DNA from: Serratia sp. Ag1
Lineage (GTDB): Bacteria; Pseudomonadota; Gammaproteobacteria; Enterobacterales; Enterobacteriaceae
Direction: 5' to 3'
Assembly: GCF_000743355.1 (NCBI RefSeq)
Contig: NZ_JQEI01000052.1
Span: forward strand, 1-45,436
Length of the DNA stretch: 45,436 nt
The notes beneath the pieces were generated by a model. The model was not told the origin of the DNA and did no database searches. It was given only the letters and a program-made list of their open reading frames with translations. Shown here piece after piece: positions 34,089-44,625 of the stretch. The stretch's first letter is position 1, and each line of letters opens with the position of its first letter. Position numbers and translations under genes: made by a program.

Positions 34089-34331
34089 ATGATTGCTGGT
34101 ATGCCGTCACTGAGTCATCAAGAGCAGCAGGAAGCTGCTGAACGTATTCATCAACTGATGGAACAGGGCATGAGCAGTGGTGAGGCCATCGCGCGTGTCG
34201 CACAGGAAATCCGCGAAAAACATCAAGGGGGTCTGGTTGCGGCCATGTTCGACGATGAAGAAGAAGACGAATCGCAGGAAGCACCAACCGAATATCTGGA
34301 AGACGACGCCGAAGACGACGAAAATTACTGA
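34089..34331 (+). CDS. yoaH: YoaH, UPF0181 small protein
   Basis: The 80-aa protein starts [20 protein letters not shown] and has [20 protein letters not shown], matching E. coli YoaH (59 aa), but carries an acidic C-terminal tail ([10 protein letters not shown]) about 20 residues longer. Function unknown. GGGGAG 6 nt before the ATG is the ribosome site. It is divergent from pabB. Confidence 0.93.
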   Translation: MIAGMPSLSHQEQQEAAERIHQLMEQGMSSGEAIARVAQEIREKHQGGLVAAMFDDEEEDESQEAPTEYLEDDAEDDENY

Positions 34332-34338
34332 TACTGAA

Positions 34339-34360
34339 CGGGCTCGGCATGCCGAGCCCG
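34339..34360. terminator. Perfect 22-bp palindrome between yoaH and purT
   Basis: CGGGCTCGGCA and its exact complement meet with no spacer between the convergent yoaH and purT genes. It is probably a bidirectional terminator, although no long T-run follows on either side. Confidence 0.65.
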
Positions 34361-34367
34361 GAGATCA

Positions 34368-35546
34368 TCAACCTTGCACTACCACCGCAGCAGCGGCCTG
34401 TTTAGCCAATTCAACCGCTTGTTCAACGTCTGGAGCCGTAGCCAGCGCTACACCCAGGCGGCGTTTGCCGCTAATGTCTGGTTTGCCGAATAAACGCAGC
34501 TGATTATGGCCGTTTAGCGCGTGTTCCAAACCGCTGAAGCACACATCGGCACTGTTTAATTCCGGCAGGATAACCGCAGAAGCCGAAGGCCCGAACTGAC
34601 GGATACTGCCAATCGGCAACCCCAGGAAAGCACGCACATGCAGGGCAAATTCGGACAGATCCTGCGAGATCAGCGTAACCATGCCGGTATCATGGGGGCG
34701 TGGCGATACTTCACTGAAAATAACCTCGTCACCGCAAACAAACAGTTCAACGCCAAATAAGCCCAAACCGCCCAACGCATTAACCACGTTTCTGGCAATC
34801 GCCTGCGCCCGGCTTAGGGCTAACTCAGACATCTGCTGGGGTTGCCAAGACTCACGGTAGTCGCCATCTTCCTGACGATGGCCGATTGGGGCACAGAAAT
34901 GTACACCATCAACGGCGTTGATGGTCAGCAAAGTGATCTCGAAATCGAATTTCACTAATCCTTCCACAATCACCCGGCCTCCGCCCGCACGGCCACCTTG
35001 CTGCGCATATTCCCATGCGCTGGCAAGCTGCTGTTCGTTGCGGATCAGGCTTTGCCCTTTGCCGGACGAACTCATCACCGGTTTGATGATGCACGGATAG
35101 CCAATTTCAGCCACTGCGGCACGAAAACCCGCTTCGCTGTCGGCAAAGCGATAGGTGGAGGTTGGCAAGCCTAACGTTTCGGCTGCCAGGCGGCGGATCC
35201 CTTCGCGGTTCATGGTCAGACGCGTGGCCTCGGCACAGGGCACCACGCGGTGTCCCTGTTGCTCTAGCTCAACCAGCATACTGGTGGCGATGGCTTCAAT
35301 TTCCGGCACGATGTAGTCAGGGCGCTCCTGTTCGATCAGCGCTTTCAGCACCTGACCATCCAGCATATTGATCACATGGCTACGGTGGGCCACATGCATG
35401 GCGGGGGCGTCTTTGTACCGATCAACAGCAATCACTTCCAGCCCTAAACGCTGGCATTCAATGGCAACTTCTTTACCCAGCTCGCCGGAGCCGAGCAACA
35501 TAACGCGGGTGGCAGAGGGGCGCAGGGCGGTTCCAATAGTTAGCAT
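34368..35546 (-). CDS. purT: PurT, formate-dependent GAR transformylase
   Basis: The 392-aa ATP-grasp enzyme makes formyl-GAR from GAR, formate and ATP in purine synthesis. Seen: the N-terminal nucleotide fold [15 protein letters not shown], the ATP-grasp lid [15 protein letters not shown], and metal-site segments [11 protein letters not shown] and [14 protein letters not shown]. Length equals E. coli PurT. The start at 35546 is the family start. A PurR box lies 59 bp upstream, so repression by purines is expected. Confidence 0.97.
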   Translation of the reverse strand: MLTIGTALRPSATRVMLLGSGELGKEVAIECQRLGLEVIAVDRYKDAPAMHVAHRSHVINMLDGQVLKALIEQERPDYIVPEIEAIATSMLVELEQQGHRVVPCAEATRLTMNREGIRRLAAETLGLPTSTYRFADSEAGFRAAVAEIGYPCIIKPVMSSSGKGQSLIRNEQQLASAWEYAQQGGRAGGGRVIVEGLVKFDFEITLLTINAVDGVHFCAPIGHRQEDGDYRESWQPQQMSELALSRAQAIARNVVNALGGLGLFGVELFVCGDEVIFSEVSPRPHDTGMVTLISQDLSEFALHVRAFLGLPIGSIRQFGPSASAVILPELNSADVCFSGLEHALNGHNQLRLFGKPDISGKRRLGVALATAPDVEQAVELAKQAAAAVVVQG

Positions 35547-35604
35547 AGTTTCGTACCTGGATCTGATGGGAATAATACCGTCTGATAATAGGCGCGCATT
35601 ATAT

Positions 35605-35620
35605 ACGAAAACGATTGCGT
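35605..35620. promoter_or_regulatory. PurR operator of purT
   Basis: ACGAAAACGATTGCGT matches the PurR consensus (reverse form ACGAAAACGTTTGCGT) at 15 of 16 positions and lies upstream of purT. Confidence 0.88.
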
Positions 35621-35783
35621 GTGCAGATGGGGGAGGTGACAAGACCGCTAAACTTGCTGCGGCCCGCAGTTTTTTTGTGGCTGAAATCGGGAATCCACAC
35701 TAACTCTGTTATCATCTGCGCCTGATTCGGTGCCAGCTCAAGGGCCGCGCCGCCTTTCCACCTGCTATATAAGAGTTATTGCC

Positions 35784-37166
35784 GTGAGCACAGTTTCCTT
35801 TTCTTCCCTGCCGCTGCCAGCCGAACAGTTGGCTAACCTCAACGAACTGGGGTATGCCGAAATGACACCGGTACAGGCCGCAGCGCTGCCCGCTATCCTG
35901 AAAGGGCAGGACGTTCGTGCCAAAGCGAAAACCGGTAGCGGCAAGACGGCAGCGTTCGGGATCGGCCTGCTGGACAAAATCAACGTTGCCCAAGTGGCAG
36001 CCCAGGCGCTGATCCTGTGCCCAACCCGTGAACTGGCCGATCAGGTCAGCAAAGAGTTGCGCCGCTTGGCACGCTTTACGCAAAACATCAAAATTCTGAC
36101 CCTGTGCGGTGGCCAGCCAGTAGGGCCACAGCTCGATTCATTGGTGCATGCGCCGCACATTGTGGTAGGAACACCGGGCCGCATACAGGAACATTTGCGC
36201 AAAAAAACGCTGGTGCTGGACGATTTGAAGGTGCTGGTGCTGGATGAAGCCGATCGCATGCTGGATATGGGCTTTGCCGATGATATTGACGATGTGATCA
36301 GCTATACGCCACCGCAGCGCCAGACCTTGCTGTTTTCCGCCACCTATCCGGCGGGTATCGAGCGTATTAGCGCCCGTGTGCAGCGGGAACCGCTGAAGGT
36401 AGAAGTCGATGAGGGTGAAGAACCCACCACCATCGAACAGCGTTTTTATGAAACCACGCGTGACCAACGTCCGGCGGTGCTGGTTGCGGCGATCCGCCAT
36501 TATCAACCCTCTTCCTGTGTGGTGTTCTGCAACACCAAGCGAGATTGCCAGAGCGTATGTGAAGCACTGCAGGCGCGCGATATCAGCGTATTGGCGCTGC
36601 ATGGTGACCTGGAACAGCGCGACCGCGATCAGGTCTTGGTGCGTTTTGCCAACCGCAGTTGCCGCGTGTTGGTGGCGACCGACGTCGCGGCTCGTGGTTT
36701 GGACATCAAGGATCTGGAACTGGTAGTGAACTACGAGTTGGCATTTGACCCAGAAGTGCACGTGCACCGCATTGGCCGCACAGGGCGTGCCGGTTTGAGC
36801 GGGTTGGCCATCAGCCTGTGTACGCCGCAGGAAATGGCACGCGTCCATGCAATCGAAGATTATCTGCAAATAACCGCCAATTGGGTGCCGGTTTCGGAGT
36901 TAAGTGGCGCGTCGAATGCCTCGCTGGAGGCGGAAATGGTCACGTTGTGTATCGACGGTGGCCGTAAGGCGAAAATCCGCCCCGGTGATATTCTCGGAGC
37001 GCTTACTGGTGATGCCGGGTTGACGGCGGCTGACGTGGGCAAGATCGATATGTTCCCGGTACATGCTTATGTGGCGATCCGTAAGGCCAGCGCACGCAAG
37101 GCGCTGCAGCAGCTGCAACAGGGCAAAATCAAAGGCAAAAGCTGCAAAGCGCGGCTGTTGAAATAA
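35784..37166 (+). CDS. dbpA: DbpA, DEAD-box RNA helicase
   Basis: The 460-aa helicase has all DEAD-box motifs: AKTGSGKTAAFG, PTRELADQV, GTPGRI, VLDEADRMLDMG, SATYP, ATDVAARGLD and HRIGRTGRAG. A C-terminal RNA-recognition domain (ETLCIDGG-type segment VTLCIDGGRKAKIRPGDILG) binds hairpin 92 of 23S rRNA, so it acts in 50S assembly. The GTG at 35784 is chosen (AAGAG 8 nt upstream and family N-terminus); there is no suitable ATG. An inverted repeat GGAGCGC-tt-GCGCTCC just after the stop may end transcription. Confidence 0.96.
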   Translation: MSTVSFSSLPLPAEQLANLNELGYAEMTPVQAAALPAILKGQDVRAKAKTGSGKTAAFGIGLLDKINVAQVAAQALILCPTRELADQVSKELRRLARFTQNIKILTLCGGQPVGPQLDSLVHAPHIVVGTPGRIQEHLRKKTLVLDDLKVLVLDEADRMLDMGFADDIDDVISYTPPQRQTLLFSATYPAGIERISARVQREPLKVEVDEGEEPTTIEQRFYETTRDQRPAVLVAAIRHYQPSSCVVFCNTKRDCQSVCEALQARDISVLALHGDLEQRDRDQVLVRFANRSCRVLVATDVAARGLDIKDLELVVNYELAFDPEVHVHRIGRTGRAGLSGLAISLCTPQEMARVHAIEDYLQITANWVPVSELSGASNASLEAEMVTLCIDGGRKAKIRPGDILGALTGDAGLTAADVGKIDMFPVHAYVAIRKASARKALQQLQQGKIKGKSCKARLLK

Positions 37167-37209
37167 TAAACGGCGGAGCGCTTGCGCTCCTGCTGGATAT
37201 AATATTATA

Positions 37210-37225
37210 CTGTATAAAATTACAG
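37210..37225. promoter_or_regulatory. LexA (SOS) box of yebG
   Basis: CTGTATAAAATTACAG fits the LexA consensus CTGT-N8-ACAG and lies 27 bp before the yebG ATG. yebG is an SOS gene in E. coli. Confidence 0.92.
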
Positions 37226-37251
37226 TATAACGACCTTTGAGGAGTGAACAG

Positions 37252-37581
37252 ATGGCTGTTGAAGTGAAATATGTAGTAGTAAGAAACGGTGAGGAAAAAA
37301 TGACTTTCGCTAACAAGAAAGATGCCGATGCCTACGACAAAATGCTGGATCTGGCCGATAGCCTCGGTGAATGGCTGCAACAGGCTCCGATCACCCTCGA
37401 AGAGGAACAGCGTGAAGGGTTGAGCTTTTTTCTGGCAGAAAACAAAGAAGCGCTAGCGCAGATTCTGCGCGGTGCCGCGCCGCAGGAGACAGCAAAAAAA
37501 CCGGCGAAGGCCAAAAGTGAGAAGCCAGCCGCTATCCTGCAAGCAGAACCGGCGCCAGAGTCAGAGCAGCAGGCGGCATAA
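37252..37581 (+). CDS. yebG: YebG, SOS-induced protein
   Basis: The 109-aa protein starts [19 protein letters not shown], matching E. coli YebG, with [15 protein letters not shown] and [17 protein letters not shown]. The C-terminus is a low-complexity Ala/Lys/Pro tail. It is a DNA-damage-inducible protein of unknown activity, here clearly controlled by the LexA box upstream. GAGGAG 8-12 nt before the ATG is the ribosome site. Confidence 0.95.
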   Translation: MAVEVKYVVVRNGEEKMTFANKKDADAYDKMLDLADSLGEWLQQAPITLEEEQREGLSFFLAENKEALAQILRGAAPQETAKKPAKAKSEKPAAILQAEPAPESEQQAA

Positions 37582-37616
37582 GCATGCTGTTGCATCATGA
37601 TGAACCAGGAAGCGGA

Positions 37617-37925
37617 ATGCCGCGTGAAATAACCTTTTTCAGCCGCTTTGAGCAAGACATTCTGGCCGGGCGCAAAACCATCACCATTCGGGATGCCAGC
37701 GAGTCCCATTTCTTGCCCGGTGAGGTGTTGCGCGTGTGCCGCAATGAAGACGGCGTCTTTTTCTGCTTTATTGAAGTGCAATCGGTCACGCCAATACGTT
37801 TAAGCGCGCTGACCGAGGCACATGCCCAGCAAGAGAACATGACGCTTGGCGAACTGAAGCAGGTGATCACAGACATCTACCCAGGGTTGGATGAACTGTT
37901 TGTGATCGCCTTTCGCCAGTGTTAA
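37617..37925 (+). CDS. yqfB: YqfB, N4-acetylcytidine amidohydrolase (ASCH domain)
   Basis: The 102-aa ASCH-fold protein has [20 protein letters not shown] followed by [16 protein letters not shown] and [18 protein letters not shown], matching E. coli YqfB, which hydrolyses N4-acetylcytidine. The lysine of GRKTITIRD and the glutamate of AQQENMTL fit the catalytic positions. Start at 37617 preceded by AGGA; an in-frame ATG at 37584 is possible and would place it 2 bp after yebG. In E. coli this gene is elsewhere; here it follows yebG and could be read from the SOS promoter. Confidence 0.92.
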   Translation: MPREITFFSRFEQDILAGRKTITIRDASESHFLPGEVLRVCRNEDGVFFCFIEVQSVTPIRLSALTEAHAQQENMTLGELKQVITDIYPGLDELFVIAFRQC

Positions 37926-38020
37926 TCCATCGCTTTGCTGGGCGATTAATGGTTCTGCGACACAAATTTGCACCTTTCATACATTTGTTGACAAATAATA
38001 CCCTAATCTGAAGATCGTTC

Positions 38021-38050
38021 GGCGAACAGGCCAGTAAATGCCTGTTCGCC
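38021..38050 (+). other. Strong stem-loop in the yebE 5' region
   Basis: GGCGAACAGGC and GCCTGTTCGCC form an 11-bp perfect stem with an 8-nt loop, ending 26 bp before the yebE ATG. There is no T-run after it. It could be a 5'-UTR stability or control element, or an operator. Confidence 0.6.
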
Positions 38051-38076
38051 TGAATCCCCCTGTTCAGAGGTAGATA

Positions 38077-38730
38077 ATGAAAAATAATTGGATGCAACAG
38101 ATTCAATCCATCTTGGGTGACAAAGCCAACTCGATGGGTGGTGCAGAAGGCTTGGGTAAATTACTCGCTCCAACCGCACTGGGTGGTTTGGTCGGTATTT
38201 TGTTGGCGAATAAATCCTCCCGCAAAATGGTCGGTAAGTTTGGTAAAAATGCGTTGATTATCGGTGGCAGTGCGGCATTAGGAGCCGTGTTGTGGGATAA
38301 ATACAAACAGCGAGTCAAAGAAACACATCAGGAAGAAGTGCAGTTTGGCTTGCGGAGCACACCAGCAGACTTGCGTGCCAAGCGTTTAGTACAGGCATTG
38401 GTGTTTGCTGCGAAAAGCGATGGTCATATCGACGACGAAGAAAAACAGGCTATCGATCATAGCTTGAAACAACTGCAAGTGGGTGATGAAGCGCAAGGCT
38501 GGGTACAACAGGCTATAGACCAACCGCTGAACCCGGATCTGATCGCGCAAAGCGTGCGAAACGAAGAAGAAGCGTTAGAAGTGTATTACCTCAGTTGCAT
38601 GGTGATTGATGTCGATCACTTTATGGAGCGCAGCTACCTTGACGCGTTGGCACAGTCGCTGAGAATCCCGGTTGACGTCAAGCAGGGCATTGAGAATGAC
38701 GTTCAAGGTAAAAAACGCGAACTGCAGTAA
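38077..38730 (+). CDS. yebE: YebE, DUF533 inner-membrane protein
   Basis: The 217-aa protein has a glycine-rich hydrophobic N-terminal segment (about residues 25-75, with LGGLVGILLANKSSRK and ALIIGGSAALGAVLW) and a soluble TerB-like domain (KSDGHIDDEEKQAIDHSL). It matches E. coli YebE, a member of the Cpx envelope-stress regulon. I see only a single GTAAA in the upstream region, so a CpxR box is not evident here. Function unknown. Confidence 0.92.
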   Translation: MKNNWMQQIQSILGDKANSMGGAEGLGKLLAPTALGGLVGILLANKSSRKMVGKFGKNALIIGGSAALGAVLWDKYKQRVKETHQEEVQFGLRSTPADLRAKRLVQALVFAAKSDGHIDDEEKQAIDHSLKQLQVGDEAQGWVQQAIDQPLNPDLIAQSVRNEEEALEVYYLSCMVIDVDHFMERSYLDALAQSLRIPVDVKQGIENDVQGKKRELQ

Positions 38731-38801
38731 ACCCGCGGCTTGTTAATCTGGTGGGGATCGTGTCACTCTTGCTTTAATCAAGGTAAGCGGATGATTTAGC
38801 A

Positions 38802-40835
38802 ATGATGACACCTCCCAAGGCAGAGAAACGTCCTTATCCAATCACCATTCACGGTGATACGCGTGTGGATGACTATTACTGGTTGCGTGATGATGAGCGC
38901 ACAGATCCTCAGGTATTGAGCTATTTGCAGGCAGAAAATGCCTATACCGAGGCGCAACTGAAGCCGCAGCAAGAGCTGCGCGAAACGTTGTATCAGGAAA
39001 TGGTCGCTCGTATCCCGCAGCAAGAGCACTCCGTGCCTTACGTTAAGCGCGGTTTCCGTTATCAGACCCGTTATGAACCTGGCAATGAGTACGCGCTCTA
39101 TGTACGCCAGCCAGAAGCGGCAAGCGAACCCTGGAGCACCCTGATTGATGGCAATCAGCGGGCCGAAGGGCACGAGTTTTACACGCTAGGCGGGCTGGAT
39201 GTGAGCCCAGATAACCAGCGTTTGGCGGTGGCGGAAGATTTTCTGTCACGTCGTCAATATGACATTCGTTTCAAGAACCTGCTTAATGACAGTTGGCTTG
39301 ACGAAGTGCTGGAGAATACCTCCGGCAACTTTGAGTGGGCGAATGACTCCTCTACCGTCTATTACGTCCGTAAACATGCGAAAACGTTGCTGCCGTATCA
39401 GGTATATCGGCATGTGGTGGGCAGCGATCCGCAACTCGATGTGTTGGTCTACGAAGAGCAGGACGATACTTTCTACGTCAGCCTGGAAAAAACGACCTCA
39501 GAACGTTTTATCCTGATCCATCTCAGCAGCACCACGACTTCAGAGATTTTGCTGCTGGATGCGGACAACGCCAATAGCACACCGCAGATGTTTATGCCGC
39601 GTCGTAAAGACCACGAATATTCCATCGATCACTATCGCCAGCACTTTTACATTCGTTCTAACAAAGACGGTAAGAACTTTGGTCTCTATCAGAGCGAGCA
39701 GGCCGACGAAGCACAATGGCAAACGCTGATCGCCCCCCGTGCCGAGGTGATGCTGGAAGGGTTTAATCTGTTCCGCGATTGGCTGGTGGTGGAAGAGCGT
39801 ATTGCTGGCCTGACCCAATTGCGTCAAATCCATTGGCTCAGCGGTGAAGAAAAACGCATTGCCTTTGACGACCCAACCTACGTTACTTGGCTGGCGTACA
39901 ACCCGCAGCCAGAAACGGTATTGTTGCGCTATGGCTACTCCTCCATGACTACCCCGAGCACATTGTATGAATTGAATCTGGACAGCGGTGAGCGCGTTCA
40001 ACTCAAACAACAGGAAGTGAAGAACTTCACCGCAGAAAATTATCGCAGCGAGCGGGTGTGGGTGAAGGCGCGTGACGGCGTTGAGGTGCCGGTATCGCTG
40101 GTTTATCGTACCGATCGTTTTGCTCAAGGTGCGAGCCCGTTATTGGTTTACGCTTATGGTTCTTATGGCAGCAGCATGGATCCGGCGTTCAGCGCCAGTC
40201 GCCTTAGCTTGCTTGATCGCGGTTTTGTTTTCGCTCTGGCACATATTCGCGGCGGTGCTGAATTGGGCCAGTTGTGGTACGAAGACGGTAAATTGTTCAA
40301 AAAACAGAATACCTTCAACGACTTTATTGACGTAACCGAAACGCTGATCGCGCAAGGCTATGGTGACCGTCAACGTGTATTCGCCATGGGTGGCAGTGCG
40401 GGCGGTTTATTGATGGGGGCCGTGAGCAATCAGGCACCGCAGTTGTTCAAGGGCGTAGTCGCACAGGTGCCGTTTGTGGATGTGGTAACCACGATGCTGG
40501 ATGAGTCGATCCCACTGACAACCGGTGAGTATGACGAATGGGGTAACCCGAATGACAAGGCTTACTACGACTATATCAAGCAGTACAGCCCTTACGATCA
40601 GGTGAAAGCGCAGGATTACCCGCATATGCTGGTAACCACCGGATTGCACGATTCGCAGGTGCAATACTGGGAGCCTGCCAAGTGGGTAGCAAAATTACGA
40701 GAACTGAAGACCGACGATCACCAATTGTTGTTATATACCGATATGGAGGCAGGGCACGGCGGTAAATCTGGCCGCTTTAAAGCCTATGAGGATATCGCGT
40801 TGGAATATGCATTTATTCTTGCGCTGGCAGAGTAG
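38802..40835 (+). CDS. ptrB: PtrB, oligopeptidase B
   Basis: The 677-aa serine peptidase (S9A family) has an N-terminal beta-propeller and a C-terminal alpha/beta-hydrolase domain. The nucleophile is the serine in [10 protein letters not shown] near residue 532, and the catalytic His lies in [12 protein letters not shown]; the Asp is probably in [14 protein letters not shown]. It cleaves peptides after Arg or Lys in the cytoplasm. Two adjacent ATG codons could start it; the first is listed. Slightly shorter than E. coli protease II (686 aa). Confidence 0.96.
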   Translation: MMTPPKAEKRPYPITIHGDTRVDDYYWLRDDERTDPQVLSYLQAENAYTEAQLKPQQELRETLYQEMVARIPQQEHSVPYVKRGFRYQTRYEPGNEYALYVRQPEAASEPWSTLIDGNQRAEGHEFYTLGGLDVSPDNQRLAVAEDFLSRRQYDIRFKNLLNDSWLDEVLENTSGNFEWANDSSTVYYVRKHAKTLLPYQVYRHVVGSDPQLDVLVYEEQDDTFYVSLEKTTSERFILIHLSSTTTSEILLLDADNANSTPQMFMPRRKDHEYSIDHYRQHFYIRSNKDGKNFGLYQSEQADEAQWQTLIAPRAEVMLEGFNLFRDWLVVEERIAGLTQLRQIHWLSGEEKRIAFDDPTYVTWLAYNPQPETVLLRYGYSSMTTPSTLYELNLDSGERVQLKQQEVKNFTAENYRSERVWVKARDGVEVPVSLVYRTDRFAQGASPLLVYAYGSYGSSMDPAFSASRLSLLDRGFVFALAHIRGGAELGQLWYEDGKLFKKQNTFNDFIDVTETLIAQGYGDRQRVFAMGGSAGGLLMGAVSNQAPQLFKGVVAQVPFVDVVTTMLDESIPLTTGEYDEWGNPNDKAYYDYIKQYSPYDQVKAQDYPHMLVTTGLHDSQVQYWEPAKWVAKLRELKTDDHQLLLYTDMEAGHGGKSGRFKAYEDIALEYAFILALAE

Positions 40836-40955
40836 TGCAAACGCGGGCGGTACCGGCTGCCAGCGCTATTATCTGGCTTGGTAACATCTTGGTGCTATTC
40901 AGTGTTTTCTCGTTTTAACGTTGACCAGACGCAGAGCTTCGTCTTTGATAAATGA

Positions 40956-41933
<978 letters not shown>

Positions 41934-41939
41934 ATTGCG

Positions 41940-41968
41940 AAAGCCTGTTATATCGGCAGGCTTTTTTA
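41940..41968. terminator. Terminator pip/holE
   Basis: AAGCCTG and CAGGCTT form a stem with a 9-nt loop followed by TTTTATT. It lies between the convergent pip and holE genes. Confidence 0.85.
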
Positions 41969-42196
41969 TTTCGCTTTAGGCTCATACGGTAGGCGAGAAA
42001 ATTTGTGTGATTCAGCACGATAATGCGCAACACGTTCACGGAAGTAATCCCGCAGATGTGCAGGCTGTTCACGTTCAACCATTTCAGGGATCACCGGCAT
42101 GTTGTAGCGTTCTTTGAACGCCACACCCGAGGCGGCCAGATCGACGTTCACTTTGTCCATCTCATCTTTGGAAAGTTCTGCCAGATTGTAACCCAT
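41966..42196 (-). CDS. holE: HolE, DNA polymerase III theta subunit
   Basis: The 76-aa protein matches E. coli theta in length and sequence: [20 protein letters not shown], then [15 protein letters not shown], and SRLPYEPK at the end. Theta binds and stabilises the epsilon proofreading subunit in the Pol III core. The ATG at 42196 is chosen for the family start; one five codons upstream is possible. The gap from 42197 to 42480 holds its promoter and no other gene. Confidence 0.96.
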   Translation of the reverse strand: MGYNLAELSKDEMDKVNVDLAASGVAFKERYNMPVIPEMVEREQPAHLRDYFRERVAHYRAESHKFSRLPYEPKAK

Positions 42197-42480
42197 CGTA
42201 TTTTCCTTCATAGAGCTGCGCTAAATCAGCGCAGAAGGTAATTCAACCTCGGTGACTTGGCAAGCCTGACGTTGTAGCTTGCTTTTCAGCGATACGTGCT
42301 GCCAAACAGCAAAAAACCAGTGATGTACTCGACTTGTTGAAGCACCAGCTTTATGATTCAACGCGATACGTTGCTAAAAACCGCAGCGCAATCATTGTGG
42401 TGGGGTAAGGCTGCGGAAACATCGCTCCGGTAAACAGCCAGCCTCTTATCACCTTCATTATGATAAAAAGGGATTCCTCT

Positions 42481-42864
42481 GTGATCGCAAAAATTCGCTC
42501 ATCCTATCGCCTGCTTTCGACCATTTTTGTGCTGTTCGTCGGCCTTTCTGCCCAGCAGGCTTTGGCCCATGCCCACCTTAAAATGCAGGTTCCTGCGGCA
42601 GATGCCAGTATCAGCTCGGCTCCGAAGATGTTGACGCTGAACTTTTCTGAAGGCATTGAAGCCAGTTTCAGTGGCGTGAAGATAACCGGCCCCGATCACA
42701 AGGCAGTAAAAACCGGCAAGCTAAGCCTGGATCCCAATAACAGTACGCAGATCAACATACCGATTGAAACCGAACTGACTGCGGGGAAATATAACGTCAG
42801 TTGGCACGTAGTGTCTGTTGACGGCCACAAAACCAAAGGTCAGTACAGTTTTACCCTGAACTGA
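42481..42864 (+). CDS. yobA: YobA, CopC-like periplasmic protein
   Basis: The 127-aa protein has a signal peptide ending near LSAQQALA, then the CopC domain beginning HAHLKMQVPAADASI, whose first histidine is the usual copper ligand, and WHVVSVDGHKTKGQYSF at the end. I placed the start at the GTG at 42481 with AAGGGA 7 nt upstream; an ATG at 42460 would lengthen the signal peptide. It overlaps nothing but lies 3 bp before yebZ, and forms the copper-related yobA-yebZ-yebY group. Confidence 0.92.
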   Translation: MIAKIRSSYRLLSTIFVLFVGLSAQQALAHAHLKMQVPAADASISSAPKMLTLNFSEGIEASFSGVKITGPDHKAVKTGKLSLDPNNSTQINIPIETELTAGKYNVSWHVVSVDGHKTKGQYSFTLN

Positions 42865-42867
42865 GCC

Positions 42868-43749
42868 ATGACTCTGGCCGCTTTTTTTGCCCTGTGTCGC
42901 TTGGTGCATTTTGTCGCGGTGATGCTGATGTTTGGCATCAGCTTATTCACCGCCTTGCTGTCGCCACAGCGCTTTTCCCCGCTCATTACCCGTGATTTAC
43001 AGCCGTTATTGCGGGTGTCGGTCTGGCTTTCTGCGGTTACTGCGCTGTTGATATTGGCGGTGCAAGCGGGCTTGATGGGTGAAGGGTGGGCCGATACTTG
43101 GCATTTGGCAACGTGGTGGGTGGTTTTGGGCACCACGTTTGGTGAGGTTTGGCGCTGGCATTTAACGGTGGCCTGGTTGGCGCTACTGGCGCTGAGTTTG
43201 CCAGATCCTAAGCGTGCTAACGTGCTCACCGGGTGTTCGGTGTTGCTGCTGGTAAGCATGGCATTTATCGGCCATGCGGCTATGCATACTGGCACATTGG
43301 GTCTTTTACATCGTCTTAATCATGCGTTGCATCTGCTGGCAGTGGGCTACTGGTTCGGCTGTTTGTTACCGTTACTGGCATGCTTGCGCTACCTGGCGCA
43401 ACCACCGTGGCGCAGCGATGCGGTGTTGGCGCTCATCCGCTTTTCCCGTTGGGGACACGTTGCTGTCGCGGTGGCGATCCTTACCGGCATACTTAACAGC
43501 TGGATTATCCTTGGCCATTGGCTGGTGAACCTCGGCTCTGCTTATCAACGTTTGCTGCTGTTTAAAATCGCATTGGTGGCTCTGATGGTATTGGTGGCGC
43601 TGGTTAACCGCTACGCTATTGTGCCAGCGATGCACAAGCAGCCAATCTTGGCGCAGCGTGGGCTGGTTGTGGCTTGCTGGAGCGAAATAGTGTTGGGTGC
43701 TGCAGCCCTATTATTGGTCAGCCGGTTTGCAACTTACGCACCGCTGTAA
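42868..43749 (+). CDS. yebZ: YebZ, CopD-family inner-membrane protein
   Basis: The 293-aa protein has eight hydrophobic segments and CopD features: conserved histidines in CRLVHFVAVMLMFG, AFIGHAAMHTG and LNHALHLLAVGYWFGCLLPL. CopC/CopD pairs import or handle copper across the inner membrane. It follows yobA by 3 bp, so they are co-transcribed. Matches E. coli YebZ (290 aa). The copper role is known for the family, not shown here. Confidence 0.93.
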   Translation: MTLAAFFALCRLVHFVAVMLMFGISLFTALLSPQRFSPLITRDLQPLLRVSVWLSAVTALLILAVQAGLMGEGWADTWHLATWWVVLGTTFGEVWRWHLTVAWLALLALSLPDPKRANVLTGCSVLLLVSMAFIGHAAMHTGTLGLLHRLNHALHLLAVGYWFGCLLPLLACLRYLAQPPWRSDAVLALIRFSRWGHVAVAVAILTGILNSWIILGHWLVNLGSAYQRLLLFKIALVALMVLVALVNRYAIVPAMHKQPILAQRGLVVACWSEIVLGAAALLLVSRFATYAPL

Positions 43750-43817
43750 TATTGCGGCTTGCTGTGCCCCCCTGATTTGCGGGAAAATTGAATCAAATCG
43801 CAACCTAAGGCTATATC

Positions 43818-44159
43818 ATGAAATCTGTAATTCTTGGCGTCGCCCTGCTGGTGACGGCGACCAGCACATTGGCGGCAGATAAACTGGTTAACGTCACTAA
43901 GCTGGAATATGGCAAACAGTGGGCATTCACCAAAGAGGAAGTGACGCTGCAATGCCGCAAAGGCAATGCCCTGTTTGTGCTCAACAACAGCACCCTGATG
44001 CAGTACCCATTGAATGACGCAGCATTGGCACAGGTGAAAGCCGGGCAGCAACGTGCCCAGCCACTGGAGATGATTCTGCTGGATGATGCTAGTAATCCAG
44101 GCAAGAAAATGAGCGTTGAAATTTTTCGCACAAGAGCAGAAAAGCTCTGTGCGGACTAA
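43818..44159 (+). CDS. yebY: YebY, DUF2511 periplasmic protein
   Basis: The 113-aa protein has a signal peptide (MKSVILGVALLVTATSTLAA) and a small domain with two cysteines (LQCRKGN and EKLCAD) that could form a disulfide. It matches E. coli YebY, always found after yebZ. Function unknown; context suggests a role with the CopC/CopD pair. AACCTAAGG upstream gives a modest ribosome site. Confidence 0.92.
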   Translation: MKSVILGVALLVTATSTLAADKLVNVTKLEYGKQWAFTKEEVTLQCRKGNALFVLNNSTLMQYPLNDAALAQVKAGQQRAQPLEMILLDDASNPGKKMSVEIFRTRAEKLCAD

Positions 44160-44277
44160 CCGATTGTCTACCAACGGGTTATGAAAGGGTTGATGCAGAG
44201 TGTGAGATTTCACGTAATTAATTTCAGTAAGAAATTATCACTTACCGTGCGATTGGCTGGCAAAAATAGCATGTTCA

Positions 44278-44288
44278 GCTACTCTTAA
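44278..44288 (+). promoter_or_regulatory. Sigma-S promoter -10 element of sdsR
   Basis: GCTACTCTTAA matches the RpoS extended -10 consensus KCTAYACTTAA at 10 of 11 positions, placed to start transcription near 44292. SdsR is a strictly RpoS-dependent small RNA in enterobacteria. Confidence 0.8.
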
Positions 44289-44291
44289 AGT

Positions 44292-44396
44292 GCATGGCTG
44301 AGTAAGCCCTGTATAAATGCCAACTTTTAGCGCACGGCTCTCTCCCAAGAGCCATTTCCCTAGACCGAATATAGGATTCGTATTCGGTCTTTTTTT
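44292..44396 (+). ncRNA. sdsR: SdsR (RyeB) small RNA
   Basis: About 105 nt closely matching E. coli SdsR: the block ATGCCAACTTTTAGCGCACG, then CTCTCTCCCAAGAGCCATTT, and the terminator CCGAATA...TATTCGG with a T-run. It lies directly downstream of yebY, as in E. coli. SdsR is a stationary-phase Hfq-dependent RNA that represses tolC, ompD, mutS and others. In E. coli an antisense RNA, SraC (RyeA), is made from the opposite strand; I cannot define its ends here. Confidence 0.95.
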
Positions 44397-44475
44397 ATAT
44401 GTTTGATTTATAATGAAAAATTTCAGTTTCACGAAAATACACGAAATTTCCACGAATTTTGATATTCGGTCTTTT
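44381..44475. repeat. 13-bp direct repeat, likely att core
   Basis: TATTCGGTCTTTT occurs at 44381-44393, inside the sdsR terminator, and again at 44463-44475, overlapping the stop of the integrase remnant. A phage integrated at the sdsR terminator would duplicate such a core. The 69 bp between the copies hold no gene. Confidence 0.7.
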
Positions 44476-44625
44476 ACAACATCACGTACTCTTTCCCCCT
44501 TGTATCCAGGTATTTTTCAGTCATCGCCTCCGATTTATGCCCCAGCAGTTTCTGTGCAAACTCCTTCCCCTTTTCCTTCTGAAGGCCACCAGCAAAGTGA
44601 CCTTAGAAGTGAGTAGATTTGATTA
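44474..44625 (-). pseudogene. C-terminal remnant of a tyrosine integrase
   Basis: On the minus strand about 30 codons read clearly as the end of a lambdoid-type integrase: KEFAQKLLGHKSEAMTEKY, then LDTRGKEYVML and stop. LGHKS and the following Tyr are box II with the nucleophile. Upstream the similarity continues only across a frame change and an in-frame stop, so the gene is dead and its N-terminal part is missing. Its stop coincides with the second att-like repeat, as expected for an integrase gene next to its attachment site. Confidence 0.85.

Noticed and set aside
37926-38076. CpxR box upstream of yebE
   Set aside because: Only one GTAAA half-site is visible; the tandem GTAAA-N5-GTAAA pattern is missing.
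44160-44400. SraC (RyeA) antisense RNA opposite SdsR
   Set aside because: Likely present by analogy with E. coli, but I cannot identify its promoter or ends, so it is not listed as a feature.
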